A stretch of 64,000 bases of DNA from positions 192,679 to 256,678 of the forward strand of contig NW_002060950.1 of NCBI RefSeq assembly GCF_000150275.1, read 5' to 3'. Made by a program: the position numbers and the translations under genes. The notes under the pieces were generated by a model that was not told the DNA's origin, did not search any database, and saw only the letters and a list, made by a program, of their open reading frames with translations. Shown here piece after piece: positions 22,172-34,373 of the stretch. The DNA comes from Trichoplax adhaerens. Taxonomy: Eukaryota > Placozoa > Uniplacotomia > Trichoplacea > Trichoplacidae. The first letter of the stretch is position 1, and each line of letters begins with the position of its first letter.

Positions 22172-24990
22172 ATGGTAAGAGCATTATTCCTCGTTCATAC
22201 TTGCTATAATTTGGATTGAATGTAAAATAACCAGTGGGTTAGATGTGGACTTAAAAAAATTGATTGATCGAATAGGTACTTTACCTGTTATTTGAGCATG
22301 CCTCGGGGTATGCAATTTTTCAAAGCCTGGCTCAAGAGGAAATCGGTGCTTTAACAGCCGAAGTTCAAGAATCGATCTTAGATCTAGGACGATTTGGAAA
22401 ACTGATCAAATTAGTAGCCTTTACACCATTTAGGTCTAGTAGCAATGCACTGGAGAATATTAACAGCGTTTCTGAAGGTAAACTATCAAATACCCTCTGC
22501 TAATTTGAATCAGTTTTCACTTTGCACACAGTAATCTTGCATATAGAAACTTTGAAGCGCAGTACCTATCATTGGTGCTACATTGCTAACCCTTATAAAA
22601 TTCCCCCTGCCCAGCCCACTATTTTATGCAATATCATAATCTACTGCTTACACGCGTTTTCGATATACAGTTGACTCATTCGTCTTTGTAGATTGCATTA
22701 ATACTTTACAACACATTCAACGACCTTACGGTCTCACTTTTTCGTCTATTTTTTCACGCCAATATACTAGTACCATTGTGTTAATATTGAGTTTCCAAGC
22801 ATGCTGTATGCGCTACACTCGTTGCAGATATAGAAAGCAGTATCGATACGTTTTCAGCAGTCCTTCATGATAATTTGCAGCTTGCATAATATGTATTGTA
22901 CAATCTGCTGCTTTACAGTGTTAAAGGATAACAAAGTAATCGATAATTAATTACGAGAGCAGGATAAAATATCTTTCAATTGAAGCAGATATACTTCATC
23001 AACTTTATATCTATGCGTTTTACTGTAACACTTTAGTTTATTGTGTGTTGCAGGTATAGCACATGATGACTTGAAAGCCTTTTTACTGGCTAATATTCCT
23101 GTCGGTAAGAAGAAGACAAAAGTTGTACTCGGAATTTCCGACTCTAAACTTGCTTCCGCCGTGCAAGAGTCTGTAAAGTTATCTTGCCAGAGCGGCGAAC
23201 TTGTCTTGGAACTTATTCGTGGCATTCGCGTCCATTTTCATAAATTTATTGAAGGATTATCGGCAGATAGCGCTGGCAAAGCTCAACTTGGCTTAGGTCA
23301 TAGCTATTCTCGTGCTAAGGTCAAGTTTAATGTTAATCGCGTCGATAACATGATTATTCAATCCATCAATCTACTTGATCAAATGGACAAAGATATCAAC
23401 ACTTTTTCGATGAGAGTCAGGTAATGATTCAATCCTTTGACAATAATCGAAATACAGCTGCAGTGTTCGTTTGTATTGCGATCCTCTTGGCACTTAGGCT
23501 ATAGCATTTGCATATCTTTGCTTATAGAATTATTAAAAATGATGCTCTAAATGTTGTACTAGGGAGTGGTATTCCTATCATTTTCCTGAACTGATCAAAA
23601 TTGTTAGCGATAACTACATCTATGTAAAACTCGTCAAGTTAATAAAAAACCGCAAAGAGTTGACTGATGCAAGTATTCCTACGATCGAAGAAATCACTAT
23701 GGATTCGGCTCAAGCCAAAGCAATCTTAGATGCTTCACGTTCTTCTATGGGTACGAGATGGAATTCATGTTGATTGTATTTTACACAAGTGATACCTATT
23801 GCGGAAATTATAGCTTCTGATATACAATACTCTAGGCATGGATATCTCTCCTGTTGATTTAATAAATATTGAAAGATTTGCCAATCGAGTCGTTGAATTG
23901 GCAGATTATCGCTCGGCTTTGTTACAATATTTGAAGCAGAAAATGGAAAATATAGCTCCAAATCTGTCATGTTTAGTTGGTGAATTGGTAAGCTTAGCGT
24001 AGTGATAACGATTTCATCTTTCTTCATTTCGTAGTTCACGATAGATTGGTTTCGTGATCTCTTATCACTGCGACTTTATTATTTTCGACGAAATTAGGTC
24101 GGTGCCAGACTGATTTCTCATGCGGGCAGTTTGTCAAATCTAGCAAAATATCCTGCATCTACCGTACAAATTTTAGGAGCAGAAAAGGCTTTATTTCGGT
24201 AGCGATATATATAATATTTAGGAATAAATGTTAAAAGCAATTCGTATGATACTTAGAATTTATACATTGGAAACAATTTAGGGCTCTAAAAACTCGAGGC
24301 AATACCCCCAAGTATGGCTTACTTTTTCATTCGTCGTTTATTGGTCGTGCAAGTAAGAAAAATAAAGGTCGTATTTCCAGATATTTAGCAAACAAATGTT
24401 CCATTGCTTCAAGAATAGATTGTTTTACGGGTATGTAAGAAATAGTTGTATATTTTCTCAACGTCAAGTCTTGTGCCACAAACATTAGAGACTTACAGCG
24501 TGTTTGCATGACTATAGAAACAACCTCGTCAGTTTTCGGAAACAAATTGCGAGAACAGGTTGAAGACAGGCTTAAATTTTATGATAGCGGGGAAGCACCA
24601 AAAAAGAACGTGGATGTAATGCGTGAAGCTCTACAGGAAGTTAGTTCCCTTCAAGAGTCTAAGGATATTCCCAAAAATACAGTTGAAACGCCCTCCAGTG
24701 AAAAAAAGAAAAAGAAAAAGAAAAGTAAAGAAAAAAACCGTAGTGACATGGAAATATCAACTTCTGCTGAACCTACAGATAGCGTAGTAGATGATGAATC
24801 GAAAAAGTCGAAGAAAAAGAAACGAAAAAGTGATCAAGGAGACGTAAAGGAAGCAGACACGGTTACGAAAAAGAAGAAGAATTATCTACAGGAGTCGTTA
24901 AAGAGAATAGCGATCCTAGCGAAAGTGCGAAGAAGAAAAAGAAAAAAAGTAAAGCCTCGTAATCAACTGTCAAATAGAGCATATAGTTAA
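22172..24990 (+). CDS. NOP56: Nucleolar protein NOP56 (box C/D snoRNP core)
   Basis: Eight coding exons: 22172-22174 (just the ATG), 22276-22477, 23054-23420, 23563-23750, 23836-23987, 24098-24198, 24282-24430, 24518-24990. They total about 544 residues as read. The N-terminal domain starts [14 protein letters not shown]. The NOSIC/Nop core has [99 protein letters not shown] and [18 protein letters not shown]. The tail is lysine-rich. NOP56 pairs with NOP58 and fibrillarin for rRNA 2'-O-methylation. The last 30 or so codons look frame-shifted: a second frame ending at 24962 encodes a more family-like K6SKAS tail (see findings). Intron 2 may host an H/ACA snoRNA. Confidence 0.96.
22775..22920 (+). 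ncRNA. Candidate H/ACA box snoRNA in NOP56 intron 2
   Basis: A short 5' hairpin pairs GAGT (22789-22792) with ACTC (22817-22820), with inner stem GCAT/ATGC around a 5-nt loop. After it comes ATAGAA (22830-22835), fitting the H-box ANANNA. Next, AAAGCAG (22834-22840) pairs perfectly with CTGCTTT (22908-22914), which is followed at once by ACA and three bases ending at 22920, the canonical H/ACA 3' end. Genes for snoRNP proteins commonly host snoRNAs in introns in animals. The target uridine is not determined. The 5' hairpin is short for the class and the upper 3' stem is not unique, so this remains a candidate. Confidence 0.4.
23998..24072 (+). ncRNA. Structured element in NOP56 intron 5
   Basis: CGTAGTGATAA (23998-24008) can pair with TTATCACTGCG (24062-24072), giving 11 bp with one G-U. 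Inside it, TCACGA (24036-24041) pairs with TCGTGA (24052-24057) over a 10-nt loop. The stem occupies most of a 110-bp intron. It could be an intronic ncRNA or a fold that brings splice sites together. It does not fit box C/D or H/ACA rules. Confidence 0.3.
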
Positions 24991-26340
24991 AACATTCTAT
25001 CTGCCACTGTATTATGACTCTTAGGAGCTAAATACCTCCTGGTAGCAGTGATAGTTGTTATTGCCTCCTACCACCCAGTATATAATCGGTGTCTTTCAAT
25101 GATGTACGATTTAATTGATTAGTTATCATCGATGATCTCACTTGTTAATTGCTCTTTCAAGAACATGAAGTATACATTGCTTATACCATATACTTTGTAA
25201 ATAAATTACAGTTCTTATGTATGGCTCTTGCGTTTATACAACGTACCACATTTCTAAGGTTGCTTCGATTTTCAGTTAATTAAAAAAGTCTTAGCATTGA
25301 TTATAGATAAGCAGACTATACACTTTTAACTATATTGTCGTTACGATATCCTGCAGAGATACCAATCTGTCAGTAAATGTTTGATTACATGGAATTAAAT
25401 CTACTGCATTGACAATTTTAATTGTTAAAAACCATGCATGATGATTAGATACGTATGCAGTCTGCAACACCATAAGGGACACTTTGACGGATCTCTTTTT
25501 GTTATGGTATTTAGTTTTATAGTAAACGTTACAATGTAGCAAGTGCTATCTTTATCTTTACCGATCTTGAAAATTTATGCCTTAATAAGCCTTAGGCTGG
25601 TGACAGCAAGAATTTGGAACGGAATGTGATTAATACTTAATGTCCGTAACTTAATGATCAAATAAGTCCGTTAGTATTTACTAAATTACGATCATTGCTT
25701 TTTTGGAAATCCAAATTGTGACGACATCGATTACGGTCTACCCTGTACTTACCATGATAAAATCATAACAAACGAGTGATTTGGATCCCAGAGAGAGCGA
25801 ATTTAGACTTTCACAACTTAGTACTCATTCTATCTAGTTTTCTTCGAATTTAGAACGTGCACGCTCAATGTAGTGTAGAATTATCATTATACTGATCATG
25901 ATTATGCTCAGTATATTTTTACCATGTTACTACCAGACAAGAAATGACTAGCTTTAGTTTCTCTACTAAATGTGCTATGTCTATTGAGTATAGCCTTTAA
26001 CGAAATAAAGAGATCAAAATTTCGATCTGTTATATAGAGGACACGCTTCGGGATGCGAGAAAAGCTACTTGCCATAAATTTAATTTAAAAGTACCAAATC
26101 AGCAGCGCACTCGTAATTATGTAATTATACTCGTAATCTATCAAATCACATTAATGCAGTAGGATATATATTACACTTTTAATAATGGAAACGTGCACTG
26201 TAGATGAAGTTTGTTTCGATATAAGAAAGATGTATAGATCACTGAATATTTAGTAATTCATAGGCGGCCATAGTAAAAGTTTTAAAAGTTTTCGCCTTCA
26301 AGGTACCTTATCTAGTTGTTGTACGAGTATTCTAAAATAT
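24991..26340. other. Intergenic, NOP56 3' region, nothing recognised
   Basis: AT-rich sequence with no coherent exon. A 70-codon minus-strand frame at 25330-25542 has no recognisable similarity. Confidence 0.4.
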
Positions 26341-26344
26341 ATTA

Positions 26345-26600
26345 AATATACAGTACAGTATTGCACAACATCTTTTACTAGTACTGCAGTAGCACAACTG
26401 CAGCTACTGTGCAGTACGGTAGCGTCCGCAATTGCTGTCCGTCTGTAAGCTGGAATTCAGGGCAGAATGAGTTCTGGGACTGGAGACCTATCTGGCGCCA
26501 TAGTCGAAATACAAGCACGCACTGAATTCCTCCTCTATACAGTACAATCCAGAACTCCATCGAATAGGGATACGCAGCAGTATACCCTATCATTAGTTTG
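26345..26600. repeat. Degenerate GTAC-type repeats (SUPT7L 5' flank)
   Basis: A looser version of the GTAC family: tacagtacagtatt at 26350, ctactgtgcagtacgg near 26404, and tacagtacaatcc near 26540. It is less regular than the other clusters. It lies 300-570 bp upstream of the SUPT7L start codon. Confidence 0.6.
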
Positions 26601-26918
26601 GTGCAGTACCTTCCTTTTTAGTCTCCTAAATTTGGAATGGCCTCGATGGTTTCCACATTCTCGACTTGTCTTTATCGATGAGATACAGTAGGATGGCCAT
26701 AATTAACTGATTGAAAAGGTTCTATTTCTAAATGAGACATGATTGCTATATTCTATTAAATGAAATTATTGACTATTTATTACATCATATTATACATTCA
26801 GTGGTATTAATCGTACAAAGCTGCCAAAATTGCTAAAAACTTTCATCAGCGATTCCAACAATATAGCATAGAACTCCTACCATTGGTATTAATCAAATCG
26901 TTACAGTTGAAAGGAAAA

Positions 26919-29900
26919 ATGGCGACAAGGAAATGGGGAGAATTCGAAGATGAAAACGATGTCATTGAACGTGAACCGACTGCAATCAACGATATTGGAC
27001 GACTTCGAGCAGACTCTATTCCAATTAAGCAACCATCTTCATCTCATCATCCACCTAAGCTAAGGTAATGAAACAATTCGAAAATAGGATGATATTCTAG
27101 CTACGTCAGAAGGCACACTCTGTAGTGCACAATATTTATTATATATATTATGCACACTGGTTTCAAAAGGTCATCCTGATAGAAATATCCAGTGTATCAT
27201 AATGAACGATACTTCTGTTCTTGAAATATTGTTAGTAGTCCTGGTTACCATTAAACGAGCGCATGGACTATAGCATACATAGTCGGAATAATTCTGTATC
27301 ATAACCAATTATAATGATAGAATTAGCTTAGTGATGCATAGAATAAACTACTCTACGTATACGGTAGTATACACATTTTGCCCATGGCTGAATGCAAGTT
27401 ACCTGCTAACGAGAATTTTATAGCGAACTATTCTAGAAATTATTAGCATTGTATCTCTCTAAGACATTAACTACAACTTTTAAATGGTATCTTATTAATG
27501 GCAATCAGCTGTACAAGCCTGCATGAAATGCTGGTGTTTATACAATATTCAGTATTGCAGTTAGTTACCTCATGAATGAAAGATTGACAAGCCAAAATGT
27601 CATTGAATTACTCTTAAATCGTTTCTACACTATCATTCTACTTACCTTATTTAAGGCATCAGTTAGTTTTTTACGATATCTTCAAAATAATGACCACATT
27701 TAACTGATCATAGCATTTTTGCTTAATGGATACGGTTGATACTGATACAACATGTGCTTTTAGAATTAGAGTTATATTGCAAATATGCTCTAACAAAGTC
27801 ATAGCTTTTAGCTACGCTAGTAAATATTCTCTCTAAGAAAATAATTCAACAAGCCTGTGATGATATTTAGCCGAATGCAAAAACAATGCGATAGTTAATG
27901 TCATCGAGTACTTTATTAATTGATGATCCTGTTGTTTTGCTACATCTCTCTTGAATTCATACTAGCTGTTCGATTTGAAGTACAGCAATAATATCGTACA
28001 GTAGTAGATCTACGAGTCCAAACAGTACATATAATATACGTACGCAAAGTATCACCAATGGAATGTTATAGTTGTCTTATCTAAAGTGACAAAGGCGTAA
28101 TCCCTCCTACTACGGTTTACGGTTATCCATCGCAACGTTAACAATCTTGCTGCATTTAAATTGCAATTAAGTAACATAGTAATGGATTGACCAGATCCCC
28201 AACAACGTACTGTACATATAACCACAAAATTAGGACTAATTAAACTCTGCAGCAAAGATTTATTATACTCAAGACTGTATTGATTTTTTCAATTTTATAG
28301 TAGATATAAGACATCTGTAATATGTGATATCTAACATTGTATCTATCACTTTACTATACGCATTATATGACATTTAGTCTACCGAAAGAGAAAATTAGTG
28401 GTGTGAAACCACCATTAACTAATGCTGGCCACAATGTAGTTTTGCATAATATCGAACTTATGCAACATATTCGAGCATTGAATCAAATACTCGCGAAGCA
28501 TCAACCAACAGAAGCTCCTGGCTCATCCTCTGTATCTGATAATACTAATGATAATAATGGAGTTGTCAATAACATGGATAATAAGACGATCAATCCTTCT
28601 AAAGAATTGGCAACAATACCTGATCCACCTGACCGTTATGGTATAACTGCCACCTCTGCGTCTCAGCTAGCCGTTGGCTCAAAGCGTACTATTTTCGATC
28701 ATGGTCATGTTGCGCAAATTAGGAACAAGTACCTTATATCAAATAATAAATAACTGATTTATATACTGCAGATATGCATAGTATATAGTACTATTGTAGT
28801 CTTTTCATAGTGTTGATTGTGATTAAAGCTTTACTAAACTTAATCTAGTTTTAATATGCAATATTTAGATCTAAAAAATTTTTCAACCGAATCATAACTC
28901 ATTGTGCATTTGCAAATGTTTTTCAATAGTAAAGCTTGTACAGAACTTGACCCTGCTACTGTCCGTCAATTAATGATCAAAGCTGCAGCCTCTGTTTGTT
29001 CGCATGCCGGTTATGAAAGTAAATTCATCAGTGCCTAGCGCCCTTCTTAAACCGCTCTATGACTTTTCTACCCTTAGTAGCTAATCTCGCTCCATTCTCC
29101 GTTTCTTTTTGTATCTATTACCAAAAACAGCTGCGTTTCAATCTTGCTTGGAGGTGATAGCAGACATAATGCACGAGCAAATGATAAAACTTTGTACGCT
29201 ACTAAGATATAATGTAGATTACGAAAAGGAAACTGGTACCTGTCCTTTTAATGTGAGTATTAAATTTACCGTTGGAAAGCAAATATCCACGTTTCGTCAC
29301 TTAAATAACAACAATTCTATGTGAAATAGAATCCATTTGAGCAAGTTCTATATCAGATCGGAATAAATGGAATTCCAAGCCTTCTTCAAGATTGGCAATC
29401 TGATGTCAAACGTTATAACACTAAATTACAGGCTCTTGATGTACAACTGATGCGTGACTGTAAACGCTTGTTGGTACTACAAACCTAACTCAATTTTGAT
29501 AATATTATTTAATCATAATGTAAGAATTCGTTGAAAATTATAAATTTTTTTACATGCACATAGGAGGATCAGAATAACAGAGAAAAAGTAAGTAATAATG
29601 AAAGCAATGAAACCTCTCAAAAAAGTGCTAAGCGAAGGTAATTTCTCCCTGTGTCTTCAACGTTATACTGTATTACTGACAAGCACTTGATAATGATAAA
29701 ATTTATTTGAGTAAGATTGCACTTCATGATCGATTATCCCGTATCATTGAATTCTTTCGTCATTCCATGCTTATCATTTCATAGACGATCGAATGACTCT
29801 GAGCTTCTTGCAGAAATTTCTAAGTAAGAGAAAAGATGAATTATTAAGCATGCAAATTTTAAAATAATAATCGGAAATATCTAATAACTGTTTATTAACT

Positions 29901-30686
29901 TATGTTTTTAATAATCTGTATTAAGATCTTCCCCAATCTCTAATATGGCTCATAAATCTAAATTTGGTAAGACTTAAAAACTTCATCTTTTACTATCTAA
30001 TTGTATTTTTTTGCAAAATTCGACTGAACTGAGATCTTTTATTTCTGTATTTCCAGCCAAGAATAGCTTAATAACAGAACCCAAGGTGATTTGTATACCA
30101 TAAATTTACGTTATGGAAGCGCTTCCATTAAGTTAACATTATATTTCATAACAGCTGGAAAACTGTTTAACGAAATGCTCTTGTTATAGCACTTACCGCA
30201 ATTATGTTAAAAATTTTTTGAAGCTATCTACTAAAAATTAGCTTTATTCATAGGAAAATCGCCATGGGTATAATGGTAGATTATCCTTAACTGATAATGA
30301 TAATAGCTCTTTCAACTCAGAGAATTCCGATTGTCGAACTGTATCAACTCCACAGGTATAGCCAACTTGAGGCACTTATGCTGGGTAAAACCTCTGTTCG
30401 TTAGGAAGGTGATATAAATGTTTTTGTTACTAAGCCAATAGTTCAGGCAAATTTAGCCCTAGCGCACGCGCAGCTAAAGATCCCTCCAGTTACTGGTCTG
30501 TTATTACATATGTTCCCTAAATGTTAACTACTCACTACAAAAGCACCAAATAATCTTTACAACTTTTTATTAGATTTTGATCCTGACTATCTAAGGAACC
30601 CACAAGATTCCCCATCAATCTCCCCAACGCCGACAGAAAAGCGATCGAGTACACCAACAAGAAAGAAGAGGAAGCAAAAGCTTTAA
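26919..30686 (+). CDS. SUPT7L: STAGA/SAGA complex 65-kDa subunit gamma, SUPT7L-like
   Basis: Twelve coding exons: 26919-27064, 28378-28728, 28930-29018, 29131-29252, 29330-29473, 29564-29637, 29785-29823, 29926-29966, 30057-30085, 30254-30355, 30447-30495, 30574-30686. They total about 432 residues (human 414). The N terminus MATRKWGEFE parallels the human YWGE motif. VVLHNIELMQHIRALNQIL parallels LTIHTIQLIQHNRRLRNLI. The histone-fold region spans exons 3-5: LDPATVRQLMIKAAASVCSH, SCLEVIADIMHEQMIKLC, LLRYNVDYE, then PFEQVLYQIGINGIPSLLQD. The C terminus is Ser/Thr/Pro-rich and ends in KKRKQKL, a nuclear-type basic tail like human KKRMRKI. The protein is a structural core subunit of the GCN5-containing SAGA/STAGA coactivator. 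Several 3' exons are only 29-49 nt. Intron 1 is long (1.3 kb) with no ORF. Confidence 0.88.
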
Positions 30687-32665
30687 TTTTGTCTTATTCT
30701 ACTGCTTTTTTCTACATAAACTAAAGCTTAAGTTATTGAGCAGTGTTCGATGATACCGAATTCAGCGGTAGATATAAATTATATATTACTTATTTTACTT
30801 CAATATCGACCAAGATCCACTTGGATTTGGTTCTGAATAGTACGTAGCTGAGAATTTCAATGTTCGTAATCATGTTGCTTAAAATGGTATATTATTAGCC
30901 TAGCTATCCCAATGTAAATACTGGGCAATCCATTACAGATTTTGCAATACAATTATGTAAATTATTGGATGAAGTTGATTGTGATCTCATCATTCGGCAC
31001 AAATAGAGATTAGTAAAACACCTGTGCGCCTTCTCTGCTCGTCTTCAGTGCGTATTTGTAATATATTACGAAGTGTACTACTTATTACATTCTACGGTCA
31101 ACTTTTAGTATAAGCTGTCCGTAATTTATGATAATTGCGTAATGTGCAAATACCAGTTCAGCTTTTTCCGTACTGTTTTCAATTAAAATCGATCTGCTTT
31201 GATTATTTTAATAAAGAATTGTTAGATCATTTGATGATACGGTTGTTTGTAGAGATTTCTGAACATTGTAACGTTGTCTTGTGTTTTTACAATATTCTAG
31301 TCATTATTGCAAATCTTGTGTCGAATGTCACAGATACTATACTGCATCTTCAATGAATTTAATTTTATAGCAAATAATGGTATACGCGCAAGTGCCAGAA
31401 ATTAAACGATTGCAATTTTAGCTTACCCACTCATGGATATATTTTTAATAATACACCTAAATCTTTGAAAGTATCATAAGTGGAAAAAGATGGATAATCC
31501 AACGATCAGAATTTTGGTAACGAATCTTACAGAAAAATAATAAGAAATTAAAAGTAGCCGCGAATCCCTTTTACATTTATACAACCCAGTGAATCTTAAA
31601 ACGGCGCTGCCCTTGTCATTAATAGCTACTTCGTATTATTAATTTATCATCTCATTAGGCGGTAAAATAATTTTAAATGACTGTAATGTAAATATCAATT
31701 AAAAGATGTTACTTTATTAAAAAGATAATATTGTTACAAAATATTTTTAAAATACGCCTATACTTGATTACTTGTAAGTTTGCCTTTAATATCCAGAGTA
31801 CTTATATACCATGCTGGAGTTATGTTACGTAGATACGATAGATTATTTAAAGCATACTAGAATTAATTATTATATATCAGTAAAATGCTATTAAACTTAA
31901 TAGAAAGAAATTTTTATAATATAGACCAATTGATAAACTATACGCTATCAGATCTCCTGATTAATAGGCCAGTTAAATATATTTTTAAATGCAGCAAGCA
32001 AACGAACGTTGCAATGAGAATAGTATAGCTTTAATAATGTTATATTCCATTCTTGATAAATAAAATACTGTACTTTTAATATGAATCCAGTTGTATTATG
32101 GATAACGGTATTTTAGTATGTGAGAATATATTTCACTGATAATTATAATCACCCATTTATTTGTACTTAGTAATCTACTATAAATGCTGGTTGCTAAGAA
32201 AATCATAATTTGCCTAAGAAATGATATGGTACGTGTGCTTACTAAGTTTTGATAACAATAATGCGAGGAGTAAGTAAAACATCCACTAGGGCAGGCTTAT
32301 TTTCATTATAAAGATATAGCACTAGCTCTATCAATTGCTGCCATTAATTATTTATATTCCTTAGGCAAAACTCTAGTATGATATAATTCATCAGCGATAA
32401 TAGGTTATGTAAACAGCATGATGATGTAAAAGCAGATGATCATCTACGGTGAGTGATAGAACATAAGATGATTACTTTTCTAGCGATTGTTTAACATTTG
32501 ACAATTTTAGGCAATTACAATTAACTAGGAAGTCGATATATTCCTGATACTTTAATATGCATTATACTCTTATGCACTGTTCCTATAATTAGTAAAAAAA
32601 TAAGTTGCAATTAATGACCTAAATGCTTACAATTAAATGCACATGGTACAGTATAAGCATTATCA
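30687..32665. other. Convergent intergenic region, nothing recognised
   Basis: Between SUPT7L (+) and the EGF exon of the next gene (-). An open frame at 31135-31356 (73 codons) shows no similarity or splice context. The rest is AT-rich without visible repeats. Confidence 0.4.
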
Positions 32666-34373
32666 TCAAATAATTAATTTATAAACATACTTGAATTGAC
32701 AGGCATTTCCATGATAGCCGAATTTGCAAACGCATAAATTATACCTATCGATGCAGTATCCTCCATTTTGACAAGCAGGATAACATATGCTATCTATAAT
32801 GTGATAATTACAACAGAATAATTTCTAAAAGTTAAAAGTGTGTTTAAACGCACATTTTTAGGTAAAAACTAAATCTTACCTTCTATATCAATAGATATAA
32901 TTGCAGTTATTAATTCTAATTTTAATCCAGCACACAATAGATACCTTTAATAACTTCCTTTTTAGAAGGAATTCTGCAGCACATGACACCTGTGGTAGAT
33001 CCCTTGTTGTAGGTACACTTATTCTTTGCTTTCTTGCTATATTTAGAGTATAAATACCCATGTCTGCTGCACCCCTTTGGCTTAAGCTTATATTGGCACG
33101 ATCGACCTAATCCAGCCATAACTGCAGTCTCCTTACAACGTAAACATTGCTTCGAGTTATGAGTTGCATCGTAAGAAAAACAGCCCTCTAGGAAGAATAA
33201 ATCTTTCCAAGATATCTCATTTAAGGATTGAACATTTTCTATACTGCAGACTTGAAAATTATCACCACACAAATTACCACCATTTTTAATATGACCTTTC
33301 CATCGGCCAGGACAGGCTGAGATATTGTAGTATTTCCTTGGCAAACGGTTATCACCAGCAGCACAACCCTGATGACCTCCTATTTTAATATTTAAGAATG
33401 GTATGAGTCCAATAATCGCGGCATTAAATAGAATATGAATTATATATTAATGAATTAAATTTTTTCTGTGATTAGCATATCAGTCATTTTATTTACTTGC
33501 TCTTATTTTGATACTGTCTTGAGAAGTACCATCATCATTGGTCGCTAGGCATGTATACTCGCCATTGTGATGATGATTAATCTTGTTTAGTGATAGTTTG
33601 GACTGCGAATTTTTATTTATTTCTTCTACTTTAATTAAAGTCTTGTCCTTTAGCCATGCTATATTCAATGGTCCTTTAGCATTACTGACTTGACAAACAA
33701 GTAGAATATTTTCTCCAATGATAAAATTTGATTTATCTACAATAACTCTGACTTGGGGAAGTGATGGTATAGCTATCATTCATCGTAAAATATTAAATGA
33801 TTGTATTATGATATAGCAAGAACAGTTGGCGTTAAAAATACTGCAACTTGCACAGCACACTATATTTTATAATTGCTAAGACATTGCTTACTAGGATGAA
33901 AATTTTAAAACATTTTTAGTGCACTTTTTGATAAGTAGATTCATCTCTCGTACCTTCTTTTTTACAGCATAACACCCCTGATGCAATCCCAGGTCGATAA
34001 GTACAGGCTCTTCTTAGTAAGCTATCAACACAACAACTAGCATCAATTTTACCTAGACCAATGCAGGACTTTGACATTAGATTTTGATGCTGACATGATT
34101 TCCCAACAGCGGCTAAATCATCACTTCCCCAGTGATCACTAATACATGGTTTACAAGTTCCACCATCTTGTGATGCATCATAAGCATAACAGCCTTCTAT
34201 TGTCGTGGCTTCATTCCAAGTAATCTGTTTAAGCATACTAGATTCTTTCCAACTACATACATTCCATCCTTTTCCACATAAGTTACTTGCATTGCTAATG
34301 TGACCAGCCCATGGCCCACGACAAGCAACAATGTTGGTTTGATTAAACCTATGTGCCATGCTAACTTTACAAG
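32666..34373 (-). CDS. Cys-rich/Ig/EGF extracellular protein (5' end unresolved)
   Basis: Four exons, listed in transcript order: 34373-33954, 33772-33497, 33379-32945, 32793-32666. All introns are phase 1, typical of shuffled extracellular modules. Module A has ACRGPWAGHISNASNLCGKG, WNVCSW, EGCYAYDAS and ends PGIASGVLCC. The next exon is an immunoglobulin-like domain (LLVCQVSNAKGPLNIAWLKD then NGEYTCLATNDDG). Module B repeats module A: ACPGRWKGHIKNGGNLCG, EGCFSYDAT, TTGVMCC. The last exon is one EGF domain, ICYPACQNGGYCIDRYNLCV to CKFGYHGNACQ, followed by a short tail and stop. No transmembrane segment is visible. The first exon must end in phase 1 and probably carries a signal peptide, but I cannot identify it. 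The duplicated roughly 110-residue Cys-rich module is not one I can name. Secretion and a ligand or matrix role are inference. Confidence 0.8.

Noticed and set aside
23421-23835. Box C/D snoRNA in NOP56 introns 3-4
   Set aside because: Isolated TGATG and CTGA matches lack proper spacing and terminal pairing.
23710-24039. 109-codon minus-strand ORF
   Set aside because: It is antisense to NOP56 exons 4-5, whose plus-strand translation matches NOP56 almost perfectly.
26467-26691. 74-codon plus ORF upstream of SUPT7L
   Set aside because: It overlaps degenerate GTAC repeats, has no similarity, and ends before the convincing SUPT7L start.
31135-31356. 73-codon plus ORF after SUPT7L
   Set aside because: No recognised domain, no splice context, and it lies in a convergent intergenic region.
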